Positions 33,881-44,074 of a stretch of 64,000 nt of DNA are shown one piece after another. The notes beneath the pieces are model-generated. The model was not told where the DNA came from. It ran no database searches and was given only the letters and a program-made list of their open reading frames with translations. Origin of the DNA: Blautia_A aquisgranensis (GTDB lineage Bacteria > Bacillota > Clostridia > Lachnospirales > Lachnospiraceae). The stretch covers positions 62,001 through 126,000 of the forward strand of contig NZ_JBBMEJ010000008.1 of the NCBI RefSeq assembly GCF_040096615.1, given 5' to 3'. Numbering within the stretch: position 1 is the stretch's first letter; the number at the start of each line of letters is the position of its first letter. Made by a program: the position numbers and the translations under genes.

Positions 33881-35689
33881 ATGAAAACGCGCAGTCTGCA
33901 GTCCAAATTATTCATCGCATATCTTGGAATGGCATGCCTGATTCTTTTTTCCTTTGCCATATTTTTCTATGTTTTTGCATCCGGACAACTGAAAAAAAGT
34001 CAGATCAGTGCCATGAGTACCTTAAATTCCACATTTCAGACACAGACTGATTCTGCGATACGAGATCTGGACACCGTATCTGTAAATATTAACTACAGCA
34101 ATATATCAAAGTCCGTTCTTGACCAGAAATTCGACCTTAATATTTCTGATGAAATGCTTTCTGCCATGTCCGATCTTTTTATTTCCTTAAGTGGAACCGA
34201 ACTGAAAGCAGACCAGGTAAATCTCTATGATTTCTCCGGCTATGTTCTTCAGGCAGGACTTTCCACCATGGTCAAAAAAACAGATGAATCACAGAACGAA
34301 TGGATTGAAGAAGCCCGTGATGCCTATGGAAAAAAAGTGCTCACAGCTCCCTACAGCACTTATGTCTACTCAAAATCGGCCCGCTATCCCCAGTGGTTCA
34401 TCTCTCTTTATCGCTCTTTCACCAACCAGTATGGACGCGGAGTTGGTGTGATTGAAACTGCCAAGCAGTGTAAATCCATCTTTAAGAGTATTATTTCCTA
34501 TGAGAAAAAGAATCGTGGAAGTGCCGCCAGTGTTTACGTATTTGACCAGTCCGGAGCACTGATCTACCCTTACGATACTTCTGATAAAGATGCCTCTGGT
34601 ATTTCCAAATATTATAATCTCACCGATTCGACTGAGGAAATTCTTACTGTGCAGAGCCCGGTCACAGATCAGAAGGAATACGTTTCCAGAATCAGCTCTG
34701 CCTACACCGGTTATACCTACCTGACCATCCAGCCGGAATCTGTGATCCTTGCTCCGGTTTACAATATGCTGAAAATCCTGCTTGCTGTTGTTGCCGCCTT
34801 TCTTCTGGCTGCCGTGATCGTTTCCTACCGTCTTTCCCGCTCCGTTGTAAAACCGGTAAAGCATCTCAAACATATCATTCAGCGTATGGAACTGGATACT
34901 CTCGGTCAGGAAAAGGTCACATCCTATCCGGTTTCTGTCAATGAATTGGAAGAATTATATCAGGCATTCCAGCTGATGAGTGATAATCTCAAAGATTCCA
35001 TGACCCAGCTTACTGAAGCCAAGGAACAGGAAATGAAGGCACGCAGCATGGCTCTTCAGACACAGATCAATCCACACTTTTATTACAATACACTTTCCAG
35101 TATCATGATTCTTGCCGAAAACGGAGACACTGATACTGTGGAAAAAATGTGCCGCAACCTTTCCAAGATTATGCGTTACATCACCAATACTTCGGAAACG
35201 ACCGTCACCCTCCGCAAGGAGCTTGACTATGTACAGAAATATCTCTACTGCATGAAGGTCCGCTATCAGTCCAGCCTGAATTACTCTATCGATGTGGATG
35301 AATCGCTTCTTGACCAGCAGGTTCCCAAACTGATCATTCAGCCTATCGTGGAAAACGCCATCAAATACGGTTCTGACTGCACACCTCCATGGACTATCAC
35401 TGTCAGCAGTACCATAAACAAAAACAGCTGGCAGATTGATATCAGAGATACAGGTCCAGGTTTTACCGATGAAGCCAAGAAAAAAATAAACGCGGATATC
35501 ATGAACGCTATCCGTAATCCGGGAATGCCGGAACTCAAGATCAACGGACTCGGCACCGTGAATGTATTTCTCCGCTGGAAACTCTTCTGTAAAGATGATA
35601 TAATTTTCAGGTACGGAAATACGGCGGACGGCCACGGAATCGTTTCCATTGGACGGTATTTCCATACAGACGCGGAGGTAATAAAATAA
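33881..35689 (+). CDS. YesM-type sensor histidine kinase
   Basis: 602 residues: N-terminal helix (~10-32), a large extracellular sensor domain, second helix (~290-315), HAMP, then a His_kinase domain with phospho-acceptor H399 in QINPHFYYNTL, N box VENAIKYG and G box DTGPGFTD. This family senses extracellular sugars with a binding protein in Lachnospiraceae. GGGAGG precedes the ATG. The YesN-type regulator starts 1 base after its stop codon. Confidence 0.93.
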   Translation: MKTRSLQSKLFIAYLGMACLILFSFAIFFYVFASGQLKKSQISAMSTLNSTFQTQTDSAIRDLDTVSVNINYSNISKSVLDQKFDLNISDEMLSAMSDLFISLSGTELKADQVNLYDFSGYVLQAGLSTMVKKTDESQNEWIEEARDAYGKKVLTAPYSTYVYSKSARYPQWFISLYRSFTNQYGRGVGVIETAKQCKSIFKSIISYEKKNRGSAASVYVFDQSGALIYPYDTSDKDASGISKYYNLTDSTEEILTVQSPVTDQKEYVSRISSAYTGYTYLTIQPESVILAPVYNMLKILLAVVAAFLLAAVIVSYRLSRSVVKPVKHLKHIIQRMELDTLGQEKVTSYPVSVNELEELYQAFQLMSDNLKDSMTQLTEAKEQEMKARSMALQTQINPHFYYNTLSSIMILAENGDTDTVEKMCRNLSKIMRYITNTSETTVTLRKELDYVQKYLYCMKVRYQSSLNYSIDVDESLLDQQVPKLIIQPIVENAIKYGSDCTPPWTITVSSTINKNSWQIDIRDTGPGFTDEAKKKINADIMNAIRNPGMPELKINGLGTVNVFLRWKLFCKDDIIFRYGNTADGHGIVSIGRYFHTDAEVIK

Positions 35690-35690
35690 T

Positions 35691-36458
35691 ATGAATTACA
35701 CTGTTGTTGTAGCAGAAGACGAAGAGCTTCTTCTGAATAATCTGGTACATAAAATCGAGAAAGCGGATCCCGATTTTCATGTGATCGGAACAGCCCAGAC
35801 CGGTGTACAGGCACTGGATCTCGTAGAAAAGCTGAGCCCGGATGTGGTATTTACCGATATCCGGATGCCAGTCATGGATGGGATCACTCTTCTCACCAAA
35901 ATAAGGGATCAGTTTCCTTTTACAAAATTTGTGATCACCAGTGGATTTTCTGATTTTGAATATGCCAAAAAAGCTATTACTCTCAAGGTTTCCGACTATC
36001 TCCTGAAACCGGTAGACTCAGAGGAGCTTCAGAATGTTCTCCTGAAGATCAAACAGGAGCTTCAGATCAAGCAGGACGATTACGAAACCGTATTCACACC
36101 AGGCGCTGCTTCCATGTCTCCCGGACAGATCGCAGCACTCCTCAAAGATTTCATGGTGCAGAATTACGCCGAGGATATCAATCTGAACCTGATCGCAGGT
36201 ACTATGAATTACAGTCCAAGTTATCTGACCAAGATTTTCTGCCAAGTATACGACTGTACGCCTACCAAGTATCTCATCAATCTCCGAATGAGCCACGCGC
36301 AGAAGCTCCTTATTCATGAGCCCTCTCTTTCCGTGAAACAGATCGGAGAAATGTGCGGTTATCACGATCAGGGCTATTTCAGCCGGATCTTCAAGAAGCA
36401 CACCGGAAAAAGTCCTCTGGAATACCGGGACGAGGGAGACGAGCAGGCAACGGTCTAA
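35691..36458 (+). CDS. YesN-type response regulator, AraC family
   Basis: 255 residues: receiver domain with phospho-acceptor Asp56 (VVFTDIRMPVMDG) and Lys in LLKPVDSEE; C-terminal AraC DNA-binding domain with two helix-turn-helices (NLIAGTMNYSPSYLTKIF and SVKQIGEMCGYHDQGYFSRIFK). Partner of the kinase just upstream. Likely activates the divergent sugar uptake operon through the repeats at 33.7-33.8 kb (inference). Confidence 0.93.
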   Translation: MNYTVVVAEDEELLLNNLVHKIEKADPDFHVIGTAQTGVQALDLVEKLSPDVVFTDIRMPVMDGITLLTKIRDQFPFTKFVITSGFSDFEYAKKAITLKVSDYLLKPVDSEELQNVLLKIKQELQIKQDDYETVFTPGAASMSPGQIAALLKDFMVQNYAEDINLNLIAGTMNYSPSYLTKIFCQVYDCTPTKYLINLRMSHAQKLLIHEPSLSVKQIGEMCGYHDQGYFSRIFKKHTGKSPLEYRDEGDEQATV

Positions 36459-36475
36459 CCCCTGTGATCACCAAA

Positions 36476-36521
36476 ACAAAAAAGTCATTTCAGCTTCATT
36501 CATCTGAAATGACTTTTTTAT
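36476..36521. terminator. Bidirectional terminator
   Basis: Stem AAAAAGTCATTTCAG / CTGAAATGACTTTTT with U-tracts on both strands, between convergent yesN-like and helD-like genes. Confidence 0.88.
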
Positions 36522-36531
36522 TTTTCTTTTT

Positions 36532-38580
36532 TTAATTCAGCTCATACATATAAAGCTCATGCAGAGCTCTGGTCGCCGCAATATATCTGGCACGTTCCAC
36601 GATCGGGCTTCTGTCTTCTTTCGGAAATACAGAAAATACCTGGTCAAACTCCAGGCCTTTGGCCATATAGAAAGTAGTAACTGTAAGTCCTTTCTTAAAG
36701 TTCGTACTGTCTCTGTGAAGAAGGGAAAGCCTCTCTTTCGTATCAAAGCCTTCCGCTTCCAGCCTCTCCTTTAAAATATAATATGCTTCTCTTGCTTCGT
36801 CTGCTGTTCTTGTGATCACGGCTGCTGTCTCATAATCATCAAGACGCAGTTCCCCTAATACGCTCTCCACAGCCTCCTCAAGCCCCGGAAATTCCCGTTC
36901 CACTACAGGTTTTCCATGACGTTCAAAAAGCTCCACACCCGTGATTCCTGCAAGCTTATTCGCATAAGACGCGATCTCGATCGTATTACGATAACTCTTG
37001 TTCATCACGATCTTCCGGATATCTTTTCCTAATATCTTAGGCAGGAAGGTCAGTACATCCTGCTGCTCTCCATCCATGGTCTGCTCTCTGTCACCAAGGA
37101 TCGTCATCCTGCATTTAAAAAGCTTCTGAATGATCAGATACTGAAGCATGGAATAATCCTGCATCTCATCCACGATCAGATGACGCACACCGCTGTCCTC
37201 CTGCTGGGTCTCCAGCCGGTATTTCAGATACAGAACAGGATATACATCCTCATAGCGCAGCTTTCTTTTTTCGTACTGCACCTGCGGAAGTGCCGGAAAT
37301 CCCTCCTGCTTCAGGAACCGGTTATACAGTACATAGAGGTCTCTCGTCTCATACATCCTGTAAAAGCGGCTCTTTACAGCTTCCCGTTCATCATCCGGCA
37401 GATCAAATCCCTTCAGTGTTTCGATCTCGTCAATAAAATACTCAGCCACCGCATCCATTCTGGAAAGCAGCGGAATATCCATAAATTTAAAATAAAAGAG
37501 TTCAATGATCACCTGTTCTTTTTTGACTACGCCACGATGTTCCACATCACGGAAATTCATAAGGCTGTCCTCAAGCTCCACGATATACCCTTCCATACGG
37601 TCTAGGAAATCCCTGGACTGTTTTTCTTTCAGAAGTGCCTCATCGCAGAGCCCTGCGATCTGCCGCTCGATCAGATCATACCGGTCCTCGCAGTCGGAAA
37701 CTGTATTTTTCAATCTCTTATATGCAAAAAGATCAAAGCTCATCTCACGGATATTTTCCTCGCCAAGCTCCGGCAGAATATGGGAAATATAATCTGCAAA
37801 CACTCCATTCGGAGAAAGAACCAGTACAGAAGATGCCTTCAGATTCTTTCGGTCATGATAAAGAAGATATGCGATCCTGTGCAGGGCAATGGATGTCTTG
37901 CCACTTCCTGCTGCCCCCTGGATCACCATGATCCGGTCTGAAGTATTGCGGATAATGGCATTCTGTTCCTTCTGGATCGTGCGGATGATATTCTTCAGCT
38001 GTACATCACCGTTGCTTCCAAGCTCCGCCTTCAGGATCTCATCATCAATCTTCACATCGCTCTCAAACTCGTAGAGCATTTTTCCGCCACGTATCTTATA
38101 CTGCCATTTCGCCGCAATGTCTCCATGAATCTCGCCCAGCGGTGCCTGATAGGATGCCGGTCCCTTATCAAAATCATAGAACAGTCCGGACACAGGAGCT
38201 CTCCAGTCATAGATCAGCGGCAAGCCTCCATTTTCCTCAGCCAGGTTGCCGATCCCGATGTAAAAGATCTCCGGCTCATCCTCTCCTTCATAGCAGAAAT
38301 CCACTCTTCCAAAGAAAGGAGAATCCAGCATTTTCCGGAATCTGCGGCGCAGATCAAGCTTCTCATTGCTGGCATTGATCTCATGAAGAAGTGCCTGCTG
38401 GTTATCAAAATTCTCATAGCCATACTGGTCCATCTCTGTATAGTTTTCCCAGTAATATTCGTGCATGCCTTCGATTTCCTTCTGTCCAGCCTGAATGGAG
38501 GCATCCAGCTGTTCGATCCGGTGTCTCAGGGTCTCCGTCACATGTGAAAGGTATTCACGTCCGTTTCTTACTGCTGCCAT
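36532..38580 (-). CDS. helD: HelD-like RNA polymerase recycling ATPase
   Basis: 682-residue UvrD/Rep superfamily protein of the HelD class, which removes stalled RNA polymerase from DNA. N-terminal coiled-coil arm (residues ~1-75), then the HelD-typical PLIYDWRAPVSGLFYDF, Walker A QGAAGSGKTSIALHR (~225), LIVDEMQDYS (Walker B) and a C-terminal RecA-like half (TTFYMAKGLEFDQV). A plain UvrD/PcrA is excluded by the N-terminal arm and the DWRAP segment. Starts 5 bases after the ybjQ stop. Confidence 0.88.
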   Translation of the reverse strand: MAAVRNGREYLSHVTETLRHRIEQLDASIQAGQKEIEGMHEYYWENYTEMDQYGYENFDNQQALLHEINASNEKLDLRRRFRKMLDSPFFGRVDFCYEGEDEPEIFYIGIGNLAEENGGLPLIYDWRAPVSGLFYDFDKGPASYQAPLGEIHGDIAAKWQYKIRGGKMLYEFESDVKIDDEILKAELGSNGDVQLKNIIRTIQKEQNAIIRNTSDRIMVIQGAAGSGKTSIALHRIAYLLYHDRKNLKASSVLVLSPNGVFADYISHILPELGEENIREMSFDLFAYKRLKNTVSDCEDRYDLIERQIAGLCDEALLKEKQSRDFLDRMEGYIVELEDSLMNFRDVEHRGVVKKEQVIIELFYFKFMDIPLLSRMDAVAEYFIDEIETLKGFDLPDDEREAVKSRFYRMYETRDLYVLYNRFLKQEGFPALPQVQYEKRKLRYEDVYPVLYLKYRLETQQEDSGVRHLIVDEMQDYSMLQYLIIQKLFKCRMTILGDREQTMDGEQQDVLTFLPKILGKDIRKIVMNKSYRNTIEIASYANKLAGITGVELFERHGKPVVEREFPGLEEAVESVLGELRLDDYETAAVITRTADEAREAYYILKERLEAEGFDTKERLSLLHRDSTNFKKGLTVTTFYMAKGLEFDQVFSVFPKEDRSPIVERARYIAATRALHELYMYELN

Positions 38581-38585
38581 ACGCC

Positions 38586-38906
38586 TTAATCCACCACTAC
38601 CGCTGTTCCGCTTGACGTTACCATCAGCATGCCATTATCAGCTCCAAGTACTTCGTAATCAATATCCACACCGATCACAGCATTCGCTCCCATTGCAGCT
38701 GCACGCTGCTCCATCTCAGCCAGGGCTTCTTCTCTGGCTTTCATAAGCTCTTCCTCATATCCTGCGCTTCTTCCACCGAAGAAATTTCGGAAGCCTGCTC
38801 CGATATCTTTCATGAAGTTTACTCCGGAGATCACTTCTCCGAATACGATTCCCTTATATTCACGGATTGCTCTTCCCTCTACAGATGGCGTCGTTGTTAT
38901 GATCAT
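38586..38906 (-). CDS. YbjQ/UPF0145-family protein
   Basis: 106 residues: IITTTPSVEGRAI at the start, GEVISGVNF, AAAMGANAVIGVDIDYE and a C-terminal SSGTAVVVD, the standard features of the YbjQ (putative heavy-metal-binding) fold. No metal ligands are obvious and no function is proven. It is directly upstream of helD. Confidence 0.92.
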   Translation of the reverse strand: MIITTTPSVEGRAIREYKGIVFGEVISGVNFMKDIGAGFRNFFGGRSAGYEEELMKAREEALAEMEQRAAAMGANAVIGVDIDYEVLGADNGMLMVTSSGTAVVVD

Positions 38907-38997
38907 GGTAAAATCCTCCCGTTTTTTCTCGTTTTGACAGACATCTGTCTGTCCTTATTACTGAATTATACCCGAAAGCAGGCACAATGTATAGTCC

Positions 38998-39073
38998 AAA
39001 AAAGACTGCCTGGCGTTACCTGGGGCTGTATGTTTATCACAGCCGCCTCATGCACCACCGGCAGTCTTTTTTT
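38998..39073 (-). terminator. Long composite terminator of the GH31 gene
   Basis: Outer stem AAAAAAGACTGCC / GGCAGTCTTTTTT (38998-39010 with 39060-39072) enclosing about 50 nt that contain a second hairpin, GGCTGT / ACAGCC. U-tract on the minus strand. Confidence 0.75.
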
Positions 39074-39108
39074 ATTTCATTATATCTGACTGTACCAGAA
39101 ATATCTGA

Positions 39109-41478
39109 TTATTTTATGATCTCTGTCACATAAGAAGCCTCTTTCATTCCCGGATAGCTTCCCTTGCGCTCTCCAACTGTCAGAGTTCCTGTTTTATCAT
39201 CCCAGGTAAGCTCTGTCGTTGCATAAGCACCGTTTTCAAAATTATAATTATTTCCTTCGTCCTCATAAATTGTAAAGCTTGCATCTGCATCCGGATATAC
39301 AACCAGCTTCACCGGCTCCTCCGGTTCCTGGGCAGCATATACAAGACCTTCCGCAACCGGAAGGATACTTCCTGCTTTTACAAAGATCGGCATCTGATCG
39401 ATCGGTGCATCCACAGTCACATACTGGCCACCTTCATATACTTTGTTTGTCCAGTAATCATACCATTTCGTACCTGCCGGAAGATAGCACTCCCATGTTT
39501 TTTCTTTCTGAAGTTCTGTACTCTCCGGGCCGTAATACATCGGCTCTGTGACAGCGCAGATCAGAAGTGACGGTCCAAACATAAATTCATTCTGAACCTT
39601 ACGTGCTTCCTTATCCTCCGGAAAATCAAAGAGCAGACTTCTCATGATGGTGTAATCCTTAAAATGTACAGCACCTGCCAGAGAATAAATATACGGCATC
39701 AGATGATAACGAAGCTTGATAAATTTTTCGATCGCATCGTAGAACATGGTTCCTTTTTCACCGAAGTTCCAGATTTCTCTCGGCGTGTCGGTTCCATGTG
39801 AACGGAACATCGGAAGGAAGGTTCCCATCTCCAGCCATCTTGTATACAGCTCGCAGTATCCCTTGTCCTTCACGCCTTCGTTATACTTGCCCTGCCAGAA
39901 CCACTTCGGCTCCGGATCTGTGTTGCAGCCACAGCCACGGTTCTGCCACTTGTCTCCCACTGTAAAGAATGCTCCGATATCCAGTGTCCAGTACGGATAT
40001 CCGCTGAGTCCCATATTCAGGCCTTCCACAATCTGAGTCTTGAAATTATCCCAGGTCGCACAGGTATCACCGGACCACAGCATTGCAGAATATTTCTGAC
40101 CGGAAGCATAACCGGAACGTGTAAGATTAAGCACACGCTTCTCCTCTGTCGTCTTTCTCTGGTTCTCATAGATTCCCTTCGCATGCATCAGCGCAAACGC
40201 ATTGGCAACTGCAGGATCCAGGTATTTCTTATGCTCACCGCCTACAAGCTCATATCTTTCCCATGGCTCTCTCTTCGCAGCACCGCCCCAGTCCGGACCG
40301 GAAAACGGCTCTGTGGAATCACACCACCAGGAATCAAAGCCCTGGTCAAAAAGTCCCTTTTTTGCCTGCTTCCAGTACATTTCTCTTGCCTCTTCATTAA
40401 AGGCATCATAAGTCGCATAATCATAGAGCAAATGTCCGGACTCAAAGAATTCTGTATGGTTCTTTCCGCCCGCGTTCATATTCGGCCATACGGAAACCAT
40501 GCTGTGTGCATGTAGCTTATGGATTTCATCCATACATTCCTTCGTATCTCCGTAACGCTCCTGATCCAGGATCTTCTCACCCCAGTTTCCCGGCTCCCAG
40601 GTATTCCAGTCCTGTACCACGCAATCCAGCGGAACACCGATCTCACGATAGTGGCGTACAATATCCAGAAGTTCTTTTGCTGTGTAATACTGTTCCTTTG
40701 ACTGTACATAACCATATGCCCATTTCGGCAGCATCTGTGCTTTACCTGTAAGATAACGGTAATCATGAATGACCGCATCCATAGTTCCGCCACCCATGAA
40801 ATAATAGTCAAGCTGCTCTATAGTATCCAGAAACAGATAGGAATCTTTCAGGTCATCATTAAATGTCATAAGAGAACAACAGTCTACCAGAATTCCATAG
40901 CCCTCTGTGGAAACAAGCACAGGCATCGGAATACGCATATTATGCTGATACAGATACTGACAATGACCTCTGTAATTATAGATTCCCTCTTCTGCCTGTC
41001 CCAGTCCGTGGATCTCCTCATCCTCTTTCCAGCTGAAAAACATTTTTCCACGGTATGCGCTTCTTACCTTCTCAGCTTTCAGGTTCTGGATAAAGTTTCT
41101 CTCGCCATCCACAGTTTTTACACGATTGATCACAGGCTTCTCGTTGCCTGTATTATAATGGATCACATCCGTCTTGGTAAGTTCCGGTTTCTTCTGAAAA
41201 AGCCACTCACTTCCATCCGGGTGTTTCCAGGTAATATCACCAGATACTGTATTCAGCTCTGCCCATACCTTCGCTGTTTTTACAGTTACCGTATTTTCCG
41301 TCTCTTCTACAGAAAAATCCGTCTTCGGATATTCTTTTTTTTCAATGATCAGAGAATCCTGTGCTTCCTGAATCTCTTTTCCTGACACGATCACACGGAT
41401 GATCTCCTCTGTGACCGGAACCAGACGGTATGTAAGTTTTCCCACTTCCAGCTGTACGTGTTTATCAGTCTTAATCAT
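39109..41478 (-). CDS. Glycoside hydrolase family 31 (alpha-glucosidase/xylosidase)
   Basis: 789-residue retaining GH31 enzyme. N-terminal beta domain, TIM barrel with nucleophile D387 in WWCDSTEP and acid/base D471 in WSGDTCATW, then proximal and distal C-terminal domains with a DUF5110-like end. No signal peptide, so cytoplasmic. The WxDxxEP form is shared by alpha-glucosidases and alpha-xylosidases; activity cannot be settled by eye. AAGGAG precedes the ATG. An AraC regulator and sugar uptake genes are nearby. Confidence 0.92.
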   Translation of the reverse strand: MIKTDKHVQLEVGKLTYRLVPVTEEIIRVIVSGKEIQEAQDSLIIEKKEYPKTDFSVEETENTVTVKTAKVWAELNTVSGDITWKHPDGSEWLFQKKPELTKTDVIHYNTGNEKPVINRVKTVDGERNFIQNLKAEKVRSAYRGKMFFSWKEDEEIHGLGQAEEGIYNYRGHCQYLYQHNMRIPMPVLVSTEGYGILVDCCSLMTFNDDLKDSYLFLDTIEQLDYYFMGGGTMDAVIHDYRYLTGKAQMLPKWAYGYVQSKEQYYTAKELLDIVRHYREIGVPLDCVVQDWNTWEPGNWGEKILDQERYGDTKECMDEIHKLHAHSMVSVWPNMNAGGKNHTEFFESGHLLYDYATYDAFNEEAREMYWKQAKKGLFDQGFDSWWCDSTEPFSGPDWGGAAKREPWERYELVGGEHKKYLDPAVANAFALMHAKGIYENQRKTTEEKRVLNLTRSGYASGQKYSAMLWSGDTCATWDNFKTQIVEGLNMGLSGYPYWTLDIGAFFTVGDKWQNRGCGCNTDPEPKWFWQGKYNEGVKDKGYCELYTRWLEMGTFLPMFRSHGTDTPREIWNFGEKGTMFYDAIEKFIKLRYHLMPYIYSLAGAVHFKDYTIMRSLLFDFPEDKEARKVQNEFMFGPSLLICAVTEPMYYGPESTELQKEKTWECYLPAGTKWYDYWTNKVYEGGQYVTVDAPIDQMPIFVKAGSILPVAEGLVYAAQEPEEPVKLVVYPDADASFTIYEDEGNNYNFENGAYATTELTWDDKTGTLTVGERKGSYPGMKEASYVTEIIK

Positions 41479-41624
41479 AATCCCTTCTCCTTATCTGTCC
41501 CATAAAACGGACATCACGAGTGCATCGTGAAATCCAAAAAAGCTCCGATATCAGGACAAAATTTCTTGTTTTTATCCTAACATCGAAGCCTGTTTTTCGT
41601 CTATGGCTTATCTGCTCATAAATT

Positions 41625-42503
41625 TTAACTATTTTTACTTTTTTTCTGTTTCCCATCCTTGGGCGGTTTTCCCACATGCTTTTTATAAAGTCTGTAAAAG
41701 TTGGAAATGTTATTAAAACCACACTCCATGGCGATCTCCGTCACATTCCGGTCTGTCTCCCGAAGAAGCTCTCTGGCATGATTGATCCTCATTCTCGTAA
41801 CGTAATCACTGAAGCTGATACTGGTCACCTTCCGGAAATAAGAAGAAAAATAATTGGAGCTCATATACACCGAAGAAGCAACTTCCTCCAGCGTGATCCT
41901 CTCACAGTAATGTGCATTGATATATTCAAAAGCCTGCTCCAGACGCTTCATGGCATTCTTCTTTTCCCGAAGCATCTCGCTGGACTTGCTCTCATCCTGA
42001 TAAGCCCGGATCAGCATGGTCAGAATTCGAAGCACATTTGCCTTGATCATAAGCGGATAACCTTCTTTTCGCTGCTGCCATTCCCGGTAGATTTCCCAGA
42101 TACTGGAGCGGATCTCCGGATTTACCTCTTCCTCCCTGCCGATACGGTTCTTGAAATTACTTCCACGTTCCACAAACGGCTTCAGGTATTCCGTGTCAAA
42201 GACACTTAGCTTCTCGGCTACAAATTCCGGCGAAAAGATCATCACAAGAAGCTTCATATCTCCACCGATCAGCTTCCAGCCGTGAGGCTCCACATTATTG
42301 AAGATGATGATATCATCTTCTTCCATTGTATATTCCTGCCCGTTTACAAAATAATTCCCCTTTCCTTCCAGAACACAGGTGATCTCAAAATAACTGTGCC
42401 AGTGATACGCTCCCGGCCGGCTGTTCAAAGGTGTCAGCTCTACCTCGGATATCTGAAAAGGAAATTCTTTGTCAAGGGGTATGTTGTCTCTCTCTAACCG
42501 CAT
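41625..42503 (-). CDS. AraC-family regulator with cupin sensor domain
   Basis: 292 residues: N-terminal AraC-type cupin (HWHSYFEITCVLEGKGNYFVNG, NNVEPHGW) and C-terminal double helix-turn-helix (ITLEEVASSVYMSSNYFSSYF and NVTEIAMECGFNNISNFYRLYK). Likely senses a sugar and controls the adjacent GH31 gene, 146 bp downstream. GGAGG precedes the ATG at 42503. No obvious palindromic operator was seen in the gap. Confidence 0.9.
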   Translation of the reverse strand: MRLERDNIPLDKEFPFQISEVELTPLNSRPGAYHWHSYFEITCVLEGKGNYFVNGQEYTMEEDDIIIFNNVEPHGWKLIGGDMKLLVMIFSPEFVAEKLSVFDTEYLKPFVERGSNFKNRIGREEEVNPEIRSSIWEIYREWQQRKEGYPLMIKANVLRILTMLIRAYQDESKSSEMLREKKNAMKRLEQAFEYINAHYCERITLEEVASSVYMSSNYFSSYFRKVTSISFSDYVTRMRINHARELLRETDRNVTEIAMECGFNNISNFYRLYKKHVGKPPKDGKQKKSKNS

Positions 42504-42574
42504 GCTCTGCCTCCTGTAAACGCAGCCAAAATGTTTCCCAATCCACTTCTGCGCTCACAGTATTATAGCAGATA

Positions 42575-42868
42575 TTATTTTTCCATGCAATCTATGATAG
42601 ATTCTTCTAACTCTCCCAGCTGATCCTCATGCTTTCCGTGGACAGCAATACGGAAATAATCGTTGCCCTGAATGCCCTTGATCATATAATAATCACTGTC
42701 GATCTTAAAAAAAGGCTGCCTCAGCATATCCAGATATGTAAAGCTTCCAAGCCCTTTCAGTTTCAGGATAAACTCCCGCGTGATCGTTCCATCCAGAAGA
42801 TAGTCCCAGGCAAACCATCCGGACTCTGCACATTTCTCTCTGGAGGGCTGTTTTCCTATGATCTTCAT
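42575..42868 (-). CDS. Conserved small protein of unknown function
   Basis: 97 residues, soluble, with an N-terminal KQPSREKCAESGWFAWDYLLDG segment, GSFTYLDMLRQPFFKI and a DYFRIAVHGKHE region. I do not recognise a named domain. It follows the cysteine-desulfurase-like gene by 38 bases on the same strand, so a sulfur- or PLP-related accessory role is possible (position only). Confidence 0.65.
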   Translation of the reverse strand: MKIIGKQPSREKCAESGWFAWDYLLDGTITREFILKLKGLGSFTYLDMLRQPFFKIDSDYYMIKGIQGNDYFRIAVHGKHEDQLGELEESIIDCMEK

Positions 42869-42906
42869 GCTGATTACCTCTTTTCTGTTTTCGTTTTTTC
42901 TGCTGC

Positions 42907-44070
42907 TCAGATTTTCTGTTCTTTAGAACCTGCAATCGAGCCTGCAATCTCCCGTGCTGCCTTCAGAAATGCTTTTATATCCTCTTCCTCCGTAAACCAG
43001 GAAATGCTAACTCTTACAGTTCCGCCATTCTCTGTTCCCATGGCTTCATGAATCAGCGGTGAACAATGCAGGCCTGCCCGGACTGTGATTCCGTATCCAC
43101 TTTCCAGGATGTACGCTGCATCGGAAGCTTTCAGCCCCTGAAAATTCATGCTAAGCACCGGGCCTCTGCAGGTATTCCTGTCACCATAAACTTGCACCTG
43201 TGGAAGCTCCTTTAAGCCCTCATACAGCATATCCATAAGATATTTTTCCTTCTCTATAATCGTGGACAAGCCTGTTTTTTCTATGAATTCCAGGCCTGCA
43301 AGAAGTCCTGTGATTCCCGGCATATTCTGGGTTCCCACCTCATATTCATAATCGCCGTTCTCATAGGTAAGCTGTGCGCTGTTTCTTCCTGTTCCCCCAT
43401 ATTTCAGCGGCTTCAGCTTAATGCCACTTCGAATATAGAAGCCGCCGGTTCCCTGAATTCCCAACAAACTCTTATGGCCGGTAAAAACAGCCGCATCTGC
43501 CTTCCACTTATCGATCTCTACAGGAATACATCCTGCGCTCTGGGATACATCCACCACCAGCAATAAACCATGCTTTCTCGAAAAATCGCGGATCATCTCC
43601 ATATCCTGTATACAGCCTGTAACATTGGAACAATGGTTCACGATCAGTACCCTTGCATCCGGACATACTGCCTCCTCCAATGCTTTTTCCGAAACTGTAC
43701 CATTTATCGTACACTTTACAACGTGGACAGGATGTGTTTTTAACTGTCCTATATTTCGGGCTGGTCGTAATACACTGTTGTGTTCTGTCTGTGTGACCAG
43801 GATCGGGCTGTCACTTTTTCCGTAGTCCAGTCCTCCCAGAACTGTATTCATACTTTCCGTTGCCCCTGATGTAAAAAAGATTCTCTCAGTCTCTGAAATA
43901 CCAAGAAGTCCCCCTAATTTTTCCCGGCAGAGAACCTCCACATCCTTTTTCATAATTGCACTGCCGCCCCGGAACTGCGAAGCAGGCATGCCACTAAGAC
44001 ACGCCTGCACTGCTTTCAGAACAGCAGGAGGCTTCGGCCAGGAAGTTGCTCCGTTGTTCAGATAGATCAT
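42907..44070 (-). CDS. Cysteine desulfurase-family aminotransferase (class V)
   Basis: 387-residue PLP enzyme: YLNNGATSWPKPP start, PLP-lysine in FTGHKSLLGIQGTG, and catalytic-loop cysteine in VRAGLHCSPLIHEAMGT, matching SufS/Csd-like desulfurases (YcbU-type). It begins 4 bases after the isomerase-fold gene and precedes the small 97-residue gene. No IscU, SufU or tRNA-thiolation gene is adjacent, so the sulfur acceptor is unknown. Confidence 0.88.
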   Translation of the reverse strand: MIYLNNGATSWPKPPAVLKAVQACLSGMPASQFRGGSAIMKKDVEVLCREKLGGLLGISETERIFFTSGATESMNTVLGGLDYGKSDSPILVTQTEHNSVLRPARNIGQLKTHPVHVVKCTINGTVSEKALEEAVCPDARVLIVNHCSNVTGCIQDMEMIRDFSRKHGLLLVVDVSQSAGCIPVEIDKWKADAAVFTGHKSLLGIQGTGGFYIRSGIKLKPLKYGGTGRNSAQLTYENGDYEYEVGTQNMPGITGLLAGLEFIEKTGLSTIIEKEKYLMDMLYEGLKELPQVQVYGDRNTCRGPVLSMNFQGLKASDAAYILESGYGITVRAGLHCSPLIHEAMGTENGGTVRVSISWFTEEEDIKAFLKAAREIAGSIAGSKEQKI

Positions 44071-44074
44071 CCAA